From Chitinophaga oryzae (GTDB taxonomy: Bacteria > Bacteroidota > Bacteroidia > Chitinophagales > Chitinophagaceae), in contig NZ_CP051204.2 of NCBI RefSeq assembly GCF_012516375.2, positions 4,092,001 to 4,156,000 on the forward strand: 64,000 nt of DNA, written 5' to 3'. Numbering within the stretch: the first letter of the stretch is position 1; each line of letters opens with the position of its first letter. The notes beneath the pieces are model-generated. The model saw only the letters and a list, made by a program, of their open reading frames with translations, was not told where the DNA came from and made no database searches. A program made the position numbers and the translations under genes. This document shows, piece after piece, positions 8,650-16,714 of the stretch.

Positions 8650-8680
8650 TTAAATTGTGTACAATTTAAATCCAAATATA
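8650..8680 (-). promoter_or_regulatory. OhrR operator and promoter of ohr
   Basis: A perfect inverted repeat with 9-base arms TTAAATTGT / ACAATTTAA around GT (8650-8669) matches the classical OhrR operator type (TACAATT-AATTGTA) known from Bacillus. Next to it on the minus strand TATATTTG (8673-8680) fits TAnnTTTG. The operator covers the region just downstream of the -7 element, so OhrR binding would block transcription start. Confidence 0.8.
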
Positions 8681-8732
8681 TTTTTTGAGGGAGATGAATG
8701 AGTTATTTTTACCATCATTTATCCTGATGCCT

Positions 8733-10154
8733 ATGATCCGACAGTTATGCTTTTCGATGCTCGTGTTATGGAGCTGTTATGCCTGCAATTCCTCAGACAA
8801 ACCTCATTTTCCATTACCGGCCCGCGCGGCCGGGCGCTTTTTAGTCAACACTGTCAGGGATACGGTATTGGTAACCGGTAGGGGCGCCCGGATTCATATT
8901 CCGGCAAACGCTATCCGGTCAGAAGGTAATACTGTCCAGCTGGAAGTAACAGAAATATATGAAGTGGGAGAGATGCTGGCGGCGAACATTCAAACGGTAA
9001 GCAACGGTCAATTGCTGAGTAGCGGCGGCATGATCAATATCCATCCGGCAGATAACAACAGTGCGCAATTGGTGAAACCATTACGGGTAGAAGTTCCCAC
9101 TGCTTTCTTACAGGAAGGCATGATGCATTATGCCGGCATAGAGGATGAAGCGGGGAATATCAACTGGACCAATCCCCAGCCACTTCCGCGACAGCCACTG
9201 CAAGATCAGCTGGATAATGGCAAAACGATTATGCGACAGCATTGTGAGAGCTGCCACACGATAGAAAAAAAACTGACAGGTCCGGCTTTAATGCATGTTA
9301 CTGCGCGTCGCGACCGGCAGTGGCTCTACGCTTTTATTGGCAACAGCGCGGCGGTCATCGGTAGTAGGGATCCGGAAGCTAATTGCCTGTTTAATGATTA
9401 TAACAAGACGGTCATGACGGCATTTCCGGCCCTAACAGATGCTGATCTGGAGAGTATCTGTCTTTATATAGATCAGGTAAGTAAACAAAAGGACCCGGAA
9501 GGTTATCAGCACATGCTGGCAGCTAAAGATTCCTGCCGCCGGTATGTGACAGCTCAATGGGCCTTGTTGGCGCCTCAAAAACAGATGTCGCCTGATCCGA
9601 CAAACACGAGCGGTGGTTACGGAGATGTTTATTATAACATGGTCATTGCCGCATTTGGCTGGCATAATCTGGATATGCTGTTGAGAGACATGCCAGGTGT
9701 GGAGAAAGTACGTTTAACTGTTACTGTAAATGGTCCGCATAAGAATGACGTACAATTGTTCCTGACAATTCCTGCGCTGCGGGTGTCCGTAAAAGGAGAA
9801 CCGGTAGACGGAATCGCGGATCGCTATTGTTTTGGTGATGATGAAGCGCCTTTAATGCCCATTGGCCGGCAGGCGTGGATTGTGGCATTGGGCGAAAAGG
9901 CGGGTATTACGTTCTTTGCAAAAACCGGCTTCCGGATACAACAGTCCCAACAGCTGAGTATTTCCCCGGAAATCAGCAGCCCCGCTGCCTTTAAAGAATG
10001 GTCTGAAAAACAGCAGACCATTCCGGTGAAAAATATTGTTGCTTCAAAAAATGCAGACTCCCTGCCGGCCCAGTCGGAGGTCCTGAGACAGGTAAGCGTG
10101 GACTGTGGCTGCGGTCCGCAGTTGCCCGCCGCTCCTGCTCCTGCACAGCGGTGA
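8733..10154 (+). CDS. Lipoprotein with a c-type cytochrome domain
   Basis: About 473 residues. A lipoprotein signal ends near SCYACNSS, giving an outer- or inner-membrane lipoprotein. An N-terminal beta domain (DTVLVTGRGARIHIPANAI) precedes a cytochrome c heme site CESCH, with a plausible methionine ligand further on in TVMTAFPALTDADLESIC. The C-terminal half has no recognised domain and ends in a Cys-Gly-Cys-Gly and Pro/Ala-rich tail. An electron-transfer or sensing role is inferred only from the heme motif. ATGs at 8694 and 8727 are alternatives; 8733 gives the most compact signal peptide. Divergent from ohr. Confidence 0.75.
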   Translation: MIRQLCFSMLVLWSCYACNSSDKPHFPLPARAAGRFLVNTVRDTVLVTGRGARIHIPANAIRSEGNTVQLEVTEIYEVGEMLAANIQTVSNGQLLSSGGMINIHPADNNSAQLVKPLRVEVPTAFLQEGMMHYAGIEDEAGNINWTNPQPLPRQPLQDQLDNGKTIMRQHCESCHTIEKKLTGPALMHVTARRDRQWLYAFIGNSAAVIGSRDPEANCLFNDYNKTVMTAFPALTDADLESICLYIDQVSKQKDPEGYQHMLAAKDSCRRYVTAQWALLAPQKQMSPDPTNTSGGYGDVYYNMVIAAFGWHNLDMLLRDMPGVEKVRLTVTVNGPHKNDVQLFLTIPALRVSVKGEPVDGIADRYCFGDDEAPLMPIGRQAWIVALGEKAGITFFAKTGFRIQQSQQLSISPEISSPAAFKEWSEKQQTIPVKNIVASKNADSLPAQSEVLRQVSVDCGCGPQLPAAPAPAQR

Positions 10155-10177
10155 AGACTGCATGGATATTTTTTTAC

Positions 10178-10204
10178 GCCCTGCCATACAAGGCAGGGCT
10201 TTTT
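10178..10204 (+). terminator. Intrinsic terminator after the cytochrome lipoprotein gene
   Basis: GCCCTGCC (10178-10185) pairs with GGCAGGGC (10192-10199) around a six-base loop and is followed by a run of five T. Confidence 0.85.
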
Positions 10205-10335
10205 ACGTCTTCCTGTCAATGCAAAAATATATTTCCGTCTGCCTGGTTATGCCTCCCTGTTAACTCAAAAACAATTCCCTCATCCACCCAAAAGAAAAAA
10301 ATATTGTCTGATAAAATAAAATATCGTTACTTATG

Positions 10336-10348
10336 CGTCATAATGACG
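10336..10348. promoter_or_regulatory. Palindrome upstream of the PARG-NADAR-KptA operon
   Basis: CGTCAT-A-ATGACG, a perfect 6-1-6 inverted repeat, lies 77 bases before the PARG start in an otherwise AT-rich leader. It could be an operator, but no regulator is encoded nearby and no clear -7 element is seen. Confidence 0.35.
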
Positions 10349-10424
10349 TTAACAAAAACATCAGCATAGGAAGTAAAACCCCACGGACAGACTTTCAATT
10401 ACCTGGTGTATAAATGATGATAAG

Positions 10425-11276
10425 ATGAAAAAACAAACAAGGGCGAAAACCGCCTGGGAAACATTGGATATCCTGACCAATGGCCGTTATGTTAATCCCC
10501 ATGGAAAAACAGTCAACATTCAGCCCGCGCTGCAATATGCCACCGTCAACACGGTATTGTACCGGCCGGAAGATTTTGAAACGGTGTACCGGCAACGGGA
10601 TAAGGCGCCTGCCCAACAGGAAGGGCTTATAGATGTGACAGGAGAAAGTACATATGCCGCCGCTTACCGCCTGGTGGTAACAGAAAAACAAAAAGACGTA
10701 TGTTGCCTGAATTTTGCCTCCGCTAAAAATCCCGGTGGCGGCTTTCTCAAAGGAGCGCACGCACAGGAAGAAGCGTTGGCCCGCGCCAGTGGGCTGTATA
10801 CCTGTCTGCAGCAGCAAAGCGGCATGTATCAGGTCAACAGGAGTTGCGGCAGCTGCCTCTATACGGACCATATGATTTATTCGCCGCTGGTACCGGTATT
10901 CCGTAATGATGCAGATCAACTGCTGGAGGATTATTATACGGTTTCGGTGATCACCGCACCGGCCGTCAATGCCGGCGCCGTGAAAGACAATGAACCGGAG
11001 AACGTAAGCCGCATTAAGCCGGTCATGCTGGGGAGAATGGAGAAGCTGCTGTCGGTGGCGGTAGCGCAGCAGCAAACCACATTGATACTCGGCGCCTGGG
11101 GGTGTGGCGTATTCCGTAATGACACGGCAGATGTGGCCGGATGGTTCGCTGAACTGTTACGCAGCGATGCTTTCCGTCACCGGTTTTCCAAAGTGGTGTT
11201 TGCCGTGTATGACAATACAGAGAAACAGGACACGATCCGTACATTTAAAAACAAACTGACAAATCATGAACTATAA
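10425..11276 (+). CDS. TIGR02452 family macro-domain protein, bacterial PARG-like
   Basis: A 283-residue macro-domain protein of the TIGR02452 family, related to poly(ADP-ribose) glycohydrolase. The catalytic signature GGG-x7-QEE is seen in NPGGGFLKGAHAQEEALAR, and LGAWGCGVFRND forms the second ADP-ribose loop. PARG enzymes release ADP-ribose from protein chains. It is the first gene of a three-gene operon and overlaps the next gene (NADAR) by 11 bases. The NADAR and KptA partners point to removal of ADP-ribose or phosphate marks from nucleic acids or proteins. The substrate is not shown. Confidence 0.88.
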   Translation: MKKQTRAKTAWETLDILTNGRYVNPHGKTVNIQPALQYATVNTVLYRPEDFETVYRQRDKAPAQQEGLIDVTGESTYAAAYRLVVTEKQKDVCCLNFASAKNPGGGFLKGAHAQEEALARASGLYTCLQQQSGMYQVNRSCGSCLYTDHMIYSPLVPVFRNDADQLLEDYYTVSVITAPAVNAGAVKDNEPENVSRIKPVMLGRMEKLLSVAVAQQQTTLILGAWGCGVFRNDTADVAGWFAELLRSDAFRHRFSKVVFAVYDNTEKQDTIRTFKNKLTNHEL

Positions 11277-11808
11277 TAACCAGTGGCTGATGGAAAAATA
11301 TCAGCGTAAAGATAAAATCAAGTACCTGTTTTTCTGGGGACACGGGGAATCAACCAGCGGGGTTGTCACCCAGAGCTGTTTAAGCCAGTGGTGGGTAGCG
11401 CCTTTCAGGGAAAACGGTATTACCTATCCCACGGCGGAACACTGGATGATGGCCGGAAAAGCCCGCCTGTTCAACGACGAGGCGGTGCTGCAGCGGATAC
11501 TGAAAGCCAGAACGCCCGCGGAAGCAAAAAAACTGGGCCGCCAGGTACGCCTGTTTGATCCCGCCGTTTGGGACGAACACAAATCCAACATCGTGATAGC
11601 AGGAAATCTGTTGAAGTTTTCCCAGCATCCCGATCTGAAAGAATTTTTAATTAACACTAAAGACCGCGTACTGGTAGAAGCCAGTCCGGTAGATACCATA
11701 TGGGGGATCGGCATGAAATCCGATCACGAACATGTGGAGAATCCCTTGCGCTGGAGAGGCCAGAACCTGTTGGGTTATGCGCTCATGGCGGTCAGGGACA
11801 AACTATGA
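11266..11808 (+). CDS. NADAR family protein (YbiA-like N-glycosidase)
   Basis: A 180-residue NADAR (YbiA/DUF1768) domain. Seen: FFWGHGESTSG, TAEHWMMAGKA with the conserved catalytic Glu, DTIWGIGM and a closing W-x4-NLLGYALMAVRD. NADAR proteins were predicted from gene neighbourhoods to act in NAD and ADP-ribose metabolism; some cleave N-glycosidic bonds, including ADP-ribosylated guanine in DNA or toxic riboflavin intermediates. The gene overlaps both neighbours, the PARG gene by 11 bases and kptA by 4, so translation is coupled. Confidence 0.92.
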   Translation: MNYNNQWLMEKYQRKDKIKYLFFWGHGESTSGVVTQSCLSQWWVAPFRENGITYPTAEHWMMAGKARLFNDEAVLQRILKARTPAEAKKLGRQVRLFDPAVWDEHKSNIVIAGNLLKFSQHPDLKEFLINTKDRVLVEASPVDTIWGIGMKSDHEHVENPLRWRGQNLLGYALMAVRDKL

Positions 11809-12356
11809 TAATCATGGACCAGAAAAGAAGAAAAAATATCAGCAAATTTCTCAGTCTTATACTCCGGCATAGCCCGGAAACCATCGGCCTGCAACTGGAT
11901 GAACAAGGTTGGGCCGATATCCCGGAACTCATGGGTAAAGCTGCCCGCAGGGGTCAGCGCTTCACCATGGAAGAACTCCTGGTAGTAGTGGCCGAATGTG
12001 AAAAACAACGGTTTGCGCTCAGTGAAGACCATACCCGTATCCGTGCCAACCAGGGACACTCTGTTAAAGTGGAACTGGAGCTGGAGGCGGCCACGCCGCC
12101 CGAATACCTGTACCATGGCACCGTCGGGAAATTCATGCAGGCCATCCGGGAGGAAGGGCTGCTTAAAATGAGCCGTCACCACGTTCATCTGTCTGAACAA
12201 CGCGAAACCGCCATAGCTGTCGGCGCCCGCAGAGGCCAGCCGGTGATACTCACCGTCCACAGCGGCCGCATGTTCCGCGACGGCATTCTCTTTTTCCGGT
12301 CGGCCAACAATGTATGGCTGACAGACCATGTGCCGGTAAAGTATATCGCGTTTTAG
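11805..12356 (+). CDS. kptA: RNA 2'-phosphotransferase, KptA/Tpt1 family
   Basis: A 183-residue Tpt1/KptA protein. It has the family N-terminus ISKFLSLILRHSPETIGLQLDEQGW, then YLYHGT, the catalytic-region HHVHLSE and a closing NNVWLTDHVPVKYI. It transfers an internal 2'-phosphate of RNA to NAD, giving ADP-ribose 1''-2'' cyclic phosphate; most bacteria lack intron-bearing tRNAs that need this, so the true substrate is open. ATG 11805 overlaps the NADAR stop as ATGA; a second ATG at 11814 is possible. Confidence 0.94.
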   Translation: MIIMDQKRRKNISKFLSLILRHSPETIGLQLDEQGWADIPELMGKAARRGQRFTMEELLVVVAECEKQRFALSEDHTRIRANQGHSVKVELELEAATPPEYLYHGTVGKFMQAIREEGLLKMSRHHVHLSEQRETAIAVGARRGQPVILTVHSGRMFRDGILFFRSANNVWLTDHVPVKYIAF

Positions 12357-12381
12357 CAAGTGGTGGCCTGTGTCACCACTT

Positions 12382-12412
12382 TTGACAGTTTGCCCTGCTT
12401 TCGCTACCTTTA
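12382..12412 (+). promoter_or_regulatory. Promoter of map
   Basis: TTG at 12382-12384 and TACCTTTA at 12405-12412, spaced by 20 bases, fit the Bacteroidota pattern TTG-N(17-23)-TAnnTTTG with one mismatch. The ATG of map follows 21 bases later. Confidence 0.6.
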
Positions 12413-12433
12413 TTACGACTAAAAAAAGAAGCT

Positions 12434-13192
12434 ATGTCAATTACATCAGAAGCGGAATTACAAGGAATGAAGAGGATCAGTGAAGTGGTGGCCATCACAC
12501 TGAAAGAGATGCGCAACTATACCAAACCAGGCATGTCTGCAAAAGAGGTGGATGAATACGGCGGCGAGATACTGCGGAAGTATGGTGCCAAATCTGCTCC
12601 GAAGCTTACCTATGGCTTTCCGGGATGGACCTGCATCAGCATTAACAATGAGATAGCGCACGGGATTCCTCACGCCACAAAAATTCTGCGGGAAGGAGAC
12701 CTGGTTAATATCGATGTATCAGCGGAACTGGATGGCTACTGGGCGGATAACGGAGGTTCTTTTGTACTGGGCAACGATGTGCACCTGCACCTGCCGCTGG
12801 TCAATGCCTCCCGCAACATCCTGTATAAGGCGCTCCGCAATATCCGTGGCGGCGTGAAAATAGCCGACATCGGCAAACTGATTGAAAAAGAAGCGGCCAA
12901 AGCCGGTTTCACCGTGATCCGCAACCTCGCCGGACATGGCGTGGGCAGAGGGCTTCACGAACCGCCGGAGGATATTCTCAATTGCTACGAACGGCGCAAC
13001 AAGGAACGTTTCCGTAAAAACAGCGTCGTAGCCGTGGAGACTTTTATCTCAACCCGCTCCAATTACGCCAACCAGGCAAATGACGGCTGGACGCTGATCG
13101 GCAACAAAGGCGGATTTGTAGCCCAGCACGAACATACGATCGTCATCACCGATGGCGAGCCCATTATCCTCACCGCCGATAATGAAATTTAG
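12434..13192 (+). CDS. map: Type I methionyl aminopeptidase
   Basis: A 252-residue MetAP. The five metal ligands are in place: D94, D105, H168, E202 and E233, with the substrate histidine H76 in EIAHGIP. It removes the initiator methionine from new proteins in the cytosol. It has its own promoter and is not next to secY or infA as in the usual ribosomal operon, so this may be a second, stand-alone copy. The stop codon TAG lies inside the first unit of octamer palindrome B. Confidence 0.94.
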   Translation: MSITSEAELQGMKRISEVVAITLKEMRNYTKPGMSAKEVDEYGGEILRKYGAKSAPKLTYGFPGWTCISINNEIAHGIPHATKILREGDLVNIDVSAELDGYWADNGGSFVLGNDVHLHLPLVNASRNILYKALRNIRGGVKIADIGKLIEKEAAKAGFTVIRNLAGHGVGRGLHEPPEDILNCYERRNKERFRKNSVVAVETFISTRSNYANQANDGWTLIGNKGGFVAQHEHTIVITDGEPIILTADNEI

Positions 13193-13266
13193 ACATTTGG
13201 TTATTTGGATATTTGGTTATTTCAATATCCAAATGTCCAAATAACCAAATATCTAAATAACCAAAA
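13187..13266. repeat. Octamer palindrome B after map
   Basis: Exactly ten 8-base units in unbroken phase: five forward (ATTTAGAC, ATTTGGTT, ATTTGGAT, ATTTGGTT, ATTTCAAT) and five reverse (ATCCAAAT, GTCCAAAT, AACCAAAT, ATCTAAAT, AACCAAAA). The longest arm pairing is 13195-13222 with 13239-13265 with one G/A difference. The first unit contains the map stop codon. The next gene is in the same direction. Confidence 0.88.
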
Positions 13267-13270
13267 TGGC

Positions 13271-13278
13271 TACATTTG
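13271..13278 (+). promoter_or_regulatory. -7 element before the THUMP methyltransferase
   Basis: TACATTTG fits TAnnTTTG exactly, but it ends only four bases before the first ATG of the next gene. Transcription would start at or near the ATG, giving a leaderless or almost leaderless mRNA, unless the match is chance. Confidence 0.45.
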
Positions 13279-13282
13279 CCGG

Positions 13283-14467
13283 ATGATGTCTTTATACACA
13301 GAGAAAGCTCCGGTAACGGTTACCTGCCATAAGCGGTTGACACCTTACCTCGAACAGGAAATAAAAGAACTGGGTTTTACCGTTGAGGAAACTTTTGTCA
13401 CAGGCGTGCGCCTGCAGGCTTCTGTCAACGAATGTATCCGCCTGAATCTCCACCTGCGCTGCGCCAGCCAGGTATTATACAGCCTCCGTCAGTTTGAAGC
13501 GCATAACGCCGATGATATCTACAGCGAATTGAAATCCTTCCCCTGGGAAACTATTCTGCCGGCCGACGGGTATTTTTCCATTACCAGCAATGTGCAGAAC
13601 GAAACCATCAATAACAGCATGTTCGCTAACCTGCGGGTGAAAGATGCGGTAATAGACCGTATGCGGGAAAAGACAGGTAAACGTCCATCTACCGGTGCGG
13701 AACTGAGTGGCGGCGTCATTCACCTGTTCTGGAAGAATGAACATGCGGAAGTATTTATCGACACTTCCGGCGATTCGCTGGGCCGTCACGGGTACCGCAA
13801 GATACCCGGAAAAGCGCCGATGCTGGAAGGGCTGGCGGCAGCCACCATTCTGGCTACCCGCTGGGACCGCCGTTCTCCTTTTGTCAATCCCATGTGCGGC
13901 TCCGGCACCGTAGCCATAGAGGCAGCGCTGATAGCCACCAACAGCCGGCCGGGACTTTTCCGGAGCAACTATGCTTTTATGCATCTGCTGGGGTATGATG
14001 AAGCGGTATACCTCGAAGAGCGGGGCCGCCTGGAAAGCCAGATCGTGGATGTGCCGGGACTGAAAATTATTGCGACGGACCTGAGCCCGCAGGCCGTGGA
14101 AAATGCCCGCAAAAACGCCAGGGCTGCCGGTGTGGCGGACCTGATCACCTTCTCCGTCTGCGACTTTGCCGCTACGCCCGTGCCGCCGGATGGCGGGGGA
14201 GTGGTGTACATGAACCCCGAATATGGACTGCGTCTCGGGGAGATCACCGCTTTGGAAGAAACCTATGGCCGTATCGGCGATTTCATGAAACAACGCTGCG
14301 GCGGCTACACCGGCTACATCTTCACCGGTAACCTGGACCTGGCCAAGAAGATAGGTCTCAAAGCCAAACGCAGGATCGAGTTTTACAACAGTACGCTCGA
14401 CTGCCGTTTGCTTGAATACGAATTGTATGCCGGTACCCGCGATGCGCGGAAACTGGCGCACGAGTAG
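13283..14467 (+). CDS. THUMP-domain class I SAM-dependent RNA methyltransferase (RlmL/YcbY-like)
   Basis: About 394 residues. The N-terminal half is a THUMP/ferredoxin-like RNA-binding module; the C-terminal half is the UPF0020 methyltransferase with the SAM loop FVNPMCGSGTVAIEAALIA and the catalytic NPEYGLRLGE, where many relatives have NPPYG. The family methylates 23S rRNA guanine (m2G2445 in E. coli). The frame stays open to 13205, but that part is octamer repeat, so ATG 13283 or 13286 is the real start. Confidence 0.88.
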   Translation: MMSLYTEKAPVTVTCHKRLTPYLEQEIKELGFTVEETFVTGVRLQASVNECIRLNLHLRCASQVLYSLRQFEAHNADDIYSELKSFPWETILPADGYFSITSNVQNETINNSMFANLRVKDAVIDRMREKTGKRPSTGAELSGGVIHLFWKNEHAEVFIDTSGDSLGRHGYRKIPGKAPMLEGLAAATILATRWDRRSPFVNPMCGSGTVAIEAALIATNSRPGLFRSNYAFMHLLGYDEAVYLEERGRLESQIVDVPGLKIIATDLSPQAVENARKNARAAGVADLITFSVCDFAATPVPPDGGGVVYMNPEYGLRLGEITALEETYGRIGDFMKQRCGGYTGYIFTGNLDLAKKIGLKAKRRIEFYNSTLDCRLLEYELYAGTRDARKLAHE

Positions 14468-14474
14468 CATGACA

Positions 14475-14501
14475 GGGCCGGTAAAGTACCTTTGCCGGCC
14501 C
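14475..14501 (+). terminator. Hairpin after the THUMP methyltransferase
   Basis: GGGCCGGTAAAG (14475-14486) pairs with CTTTGCCGGCCC (14490-14501) around a three-base loop, with one wobble pair. There is no T run, so it may be a weak or factor-assisted terminator. Confidence 0.55.
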
Positions 14502-14620
14502 GTCCTTTCTCCGGGATACTCCTTTTCAGAAAGGATCCGGAATCCGGCAGGGCCGCCGTAATCCTGCATTAAATTTCCCTTTTCGGAACGATGGGTTATC
14601 AGGGGAGAAGAAGGAGGTCG

Positions 14621-14653
14621 AAAAAAAGAATGAAGGCGGTAAGGCCTTCATTC
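14621..14653 (-). terminator. Intrinsic terminator after the Lrp gene
   Basis: Arms 14628-14637 and 14644-14653 (GAATGAAGGC / GCCTTCATTC) form a 10-base-pair stem. On the minus strand it is followed by a T7 run. Confidence 0.85.
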
Positions 14654-14666
14654 ACTGTTATATCCG

Positions 14667-15140
14667 TTAACTGATTTCGCTGACATTGACAGGGCGAGAG
14701 AAACTCTCTTCAAGCGAGATAATTGTTTCCGTACGCTCTATCCCTTTGATATGCTGCAGGTCGTCCTGCAGGATTTTACGCAGTTCGGCACTGTCGCGGC
14801 AGATGATCTCCGCAAACATGCTGTAGGCGCCGGTCGTGTAGTTCAACCGTACAATCTGCGGAATCTTCAGCAACTGTTTGGCCACGTTTTCATACAGGGA
14901 ACTCTTTTCCAGGTAAATGCCGATAAAAGCCAGGACATCATAGCCAATCGCACGCAGATTGACCTGCAGCCTTGTGCCTTTGATCACGCCCATTTCATGC
15001 AGTTTCTTGATACGCACGTGGATAGTGCCGCCTGATACAAACAGCTTTTTTCCCAGTTCGGCGTAAGAGATACCGGCATCTGTTGACATTTCTGAAATGA
15101 TCTGTAAATCTAATTTGTCAATATTTAAAGAGTGGCTCAT
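14667..15140 (-). CDS. Lrp/AsnC family transcriptional regulator
   Basis: A 157-residue Lrp/AsnC protein: N-terminal helix-turn-helix (LDLQIISEMSTDAGISYAEL, then VSGGTIHVRIKKLHEMGVI) and a C-terminal RAM/AsnC ligand-binding domain. Such regulators respond to amino acids and form octamers or hexadecamers. It is a single-gene unit with its own terminator. The 282 bases upstream, shared with a divergent methyltransferase gene, are AT-rich and hold no other gene, so mutual control is possible but unproven. Confidence 0.92.
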   Translation of the reverse strand: MSHSLNIDKLDLQIISEMSTDAGISYAELGKKLFVSGGTIHVRIKKLHEMGVIKGTRLQVNLRAIGYDVLAFIGIYLEKSSLYENVAKQLLKIPQIVRLNYTTGAYSMFAEIICRDSAELRKILQDDLQHIKGIERTETIISLEESFSRPVNVSEIS

Positions 15141-15422
15141 TTTCGCAGGGCGATTTAGATTATTTTCTAAAAATATGCATTTTATTGCAATAATCGCAAA
15201 AAAATATGAATTCCAAGCTTCTTTGACTTGTTTTTTCCGGGAAGCGGTTGTATGCCGGCGGGAAAGCTATCATTTCCGGTATTCCCTTATTACCGCGGAA
15301 GACTACCGCCAACGTATATACGCTGCAGTCTGCAAACGGATATTCCTTACAATTACCCGACAGCGAAAAATTGATAATGTCGTCCTGATGATGTATATTG
15401 TCTATCTCCAAAAAGACACACT

Positions 15423-16298
15423 ATGAAGGAATCTGCCTCGAGTAAAACCGCGCAGTATATGGCACTATTCCGTGCAATGGAAACCACCCGCTCAAAAACA
15501 AAAAGACTGTTTACCGATAAATACGCCCATCTCTTTTTGCCACCCGGCTTAAAGGTAGCGGCACGCCTGAGCCATCTGCGCGCTTTCCGTAAGGTAGCTG
15601 AAAACATTATCCATAAAAAGATTCCCGGCGCTTACACTTCCGGTATCGCCAGAACCCGGCTGATAGACGAGCTGCTGGAAGAGGCTGTCCGTAAAGGCGC
15701 CCGCCAGGTGATGATCCTGGGCGCCGGCTTCGACACCCGCGGCCTGCGGCTGCCGTTCCTGCACGGCATGCCCGTCATAGAAATTGACCATCCCAACACG
15801 GCCAGGTACAAATTATCCCGGCTCAGCGGCCTCCATATTCCCAGGCATATCCGTTACTACCAGATCGACTTCAACAAACAGAGCCTCGATCAGCTGGGAG
15901 CGCAGCATCACTTCGATTTTTCCGTTCCCACAGCGTTCGTATGGGAAGGGGTGACCAACTACCTCACGGCGGAAGCGATCGATAATACCTTCGGTTTCCT
16001 GCAGCGTTTTGCGCCCGGTTCACACGTTATCTTCACCTATGTTCACCAGGAAGTGCTGGATAATCCGGCCGCCTTCACCGGCGGAGAGAAGTTATTGAAA
16101 GAGGTTGCCGGCCTGGAGGAAAAATGGACCTTTGGCTTTGTGCCGTCTTCACTGCCCGGCTTCCTGCAGCGTTACGGGTTCTCCCTCCTCAAAGACCTGG
16201 GAGCGGATGAATACCGGTCGCTTTACCTGGGCGGAAGAGAAAAGGAGGAAGGGTATGAATTTTACCGGGTGGCGTTCGCCCGCCGCCTGTCAGACTAA
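15423..16298 (+). CDS. Class I SAM-dependent methyltransferase, leucine carboxyl methyltransferase-like (TIGR00027)
   Basis: A 291-residue methyltransferase of the LCM/TIGR00027 type. The SAM-binding loop reads VMILGAGFDTRGLRL, followed by VIEIDHPNT and FVWEGVTNYL, the family signature. Bacterial members are of unknown substrate; many sit in secondary metabolite clusters, but none is seen here. It is divergent from the Lrp gene and convergent with a response regulator, with the two stop codons overlapping in the four bases CTAA. Confidence 0.85.
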   Translation: MKESASSKTAQYMALFRAMETTRSKTKRLFTDKYAHLFLPPGLKVAARLSHLRAFRKVAENIIHKKIPGAYTSGIARTRLIDELLEEAVRKGARQVMILGAGFDTRGLRLPFLHGMPVIEIDHPNTARYKLSRLSGLHIPRHIRYYQIDFNKQSLDQLGAQHHFDFSVPTAFVWEGVTNYLTAEAIDNTFGFLQRFAPGSHVIFTYVHQEVLDNPAAFTGGEKLLKEVAGLEEKWTFGFVPSSLPGFLQRYGFSLLKDLGADEYRSLYLGGREKEEGYEFYRVAFARRLSD

Positions 16299-16714
16299 TG
16301 TAAAGAAGAGGTGCCGCCTGCCAATACTACCTGTAACAATCTGCAAAGCTCGTCAAACCGGGCCGGTTTCGTAATATAGTCTACCGCACCCATGGAGCGG
16401 GCGGTGGAAATCTCCCGTGGTTCGTCGCTGGTGCTGTAAATGATCACCGGGATGTTTTTCAGATGGTCAATGTCTTTGATCCGCTTGAGGAACACAATCC
16501 CGTTCATCAACGGCATGTTCAGGTCCAGAAAAATAAGGTCGGGCTGGTAGGCACGGGTACAAAGATTATCCAGCGCCTCCTGGCCGTTGCCGGCCGTAAG
16601 GCACTTTACGGGATGATTCAGTTCCGCCAGCGCCAGTTTAAAAAGCTCCTGGTCGTCTGTATCGTCATCCACTAACAGCAGTGTTTTCAACTCCCCATAG
16701 TCCTTGTGTTGCAT
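16295..16714 (-). CDS. Stand-alone response regulator receiver protein
   Basis: A 139-residue CheY-like receiver with no output domain. Phosphorylation site Asp in FLDLNMPLMNG, acidic pair in VDDDTDDQE, switch Ser/Thr in IYSTSDEP and Lys in YITKPARF are all present. This is the Rcp1-like subtype that often pairs with a hybrid or phytochrome-like histidine kinase, but no kinase gene lies in the window, so the partner is unknown. Confidence 0.92.
   Translation of the reverse strand: MQHKDYGELKTLLLVDDDTDDQELFKLALAELNHPVKCLTAGNGQEALDNLCTRAYQPDLIFLDLNMPLMNGIVFLKRIKDIDHLKNIPVIIYSTSDEPREISTARSMGAVDYITKPARFDELCRLLQVVLAGGTSSLH

Noticed and set aside
10151..10369. 72-codon frame after the cytochrome lipoprotein gene
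   Set aside because: Runs through an intrinsic terminator and has no family pattern.
13187..13266. Octamer arrays as a CRISPR array
   Set aside because: Units are only 8 bases, contiguous without spacers, and arranged as inverted arms; no cas genes are near.
13475..14569. Open frame of 364 codons on the minus strand
   Set aside because: Antisense to the THUMP methyltransferase gene, which has clear motifs.
15097..15426. 109-codon frame between the Lrp and methyltransferase genes
   Set aside because: Starts inside the Lrp gene on the other strand and crosses the shared promoter region.
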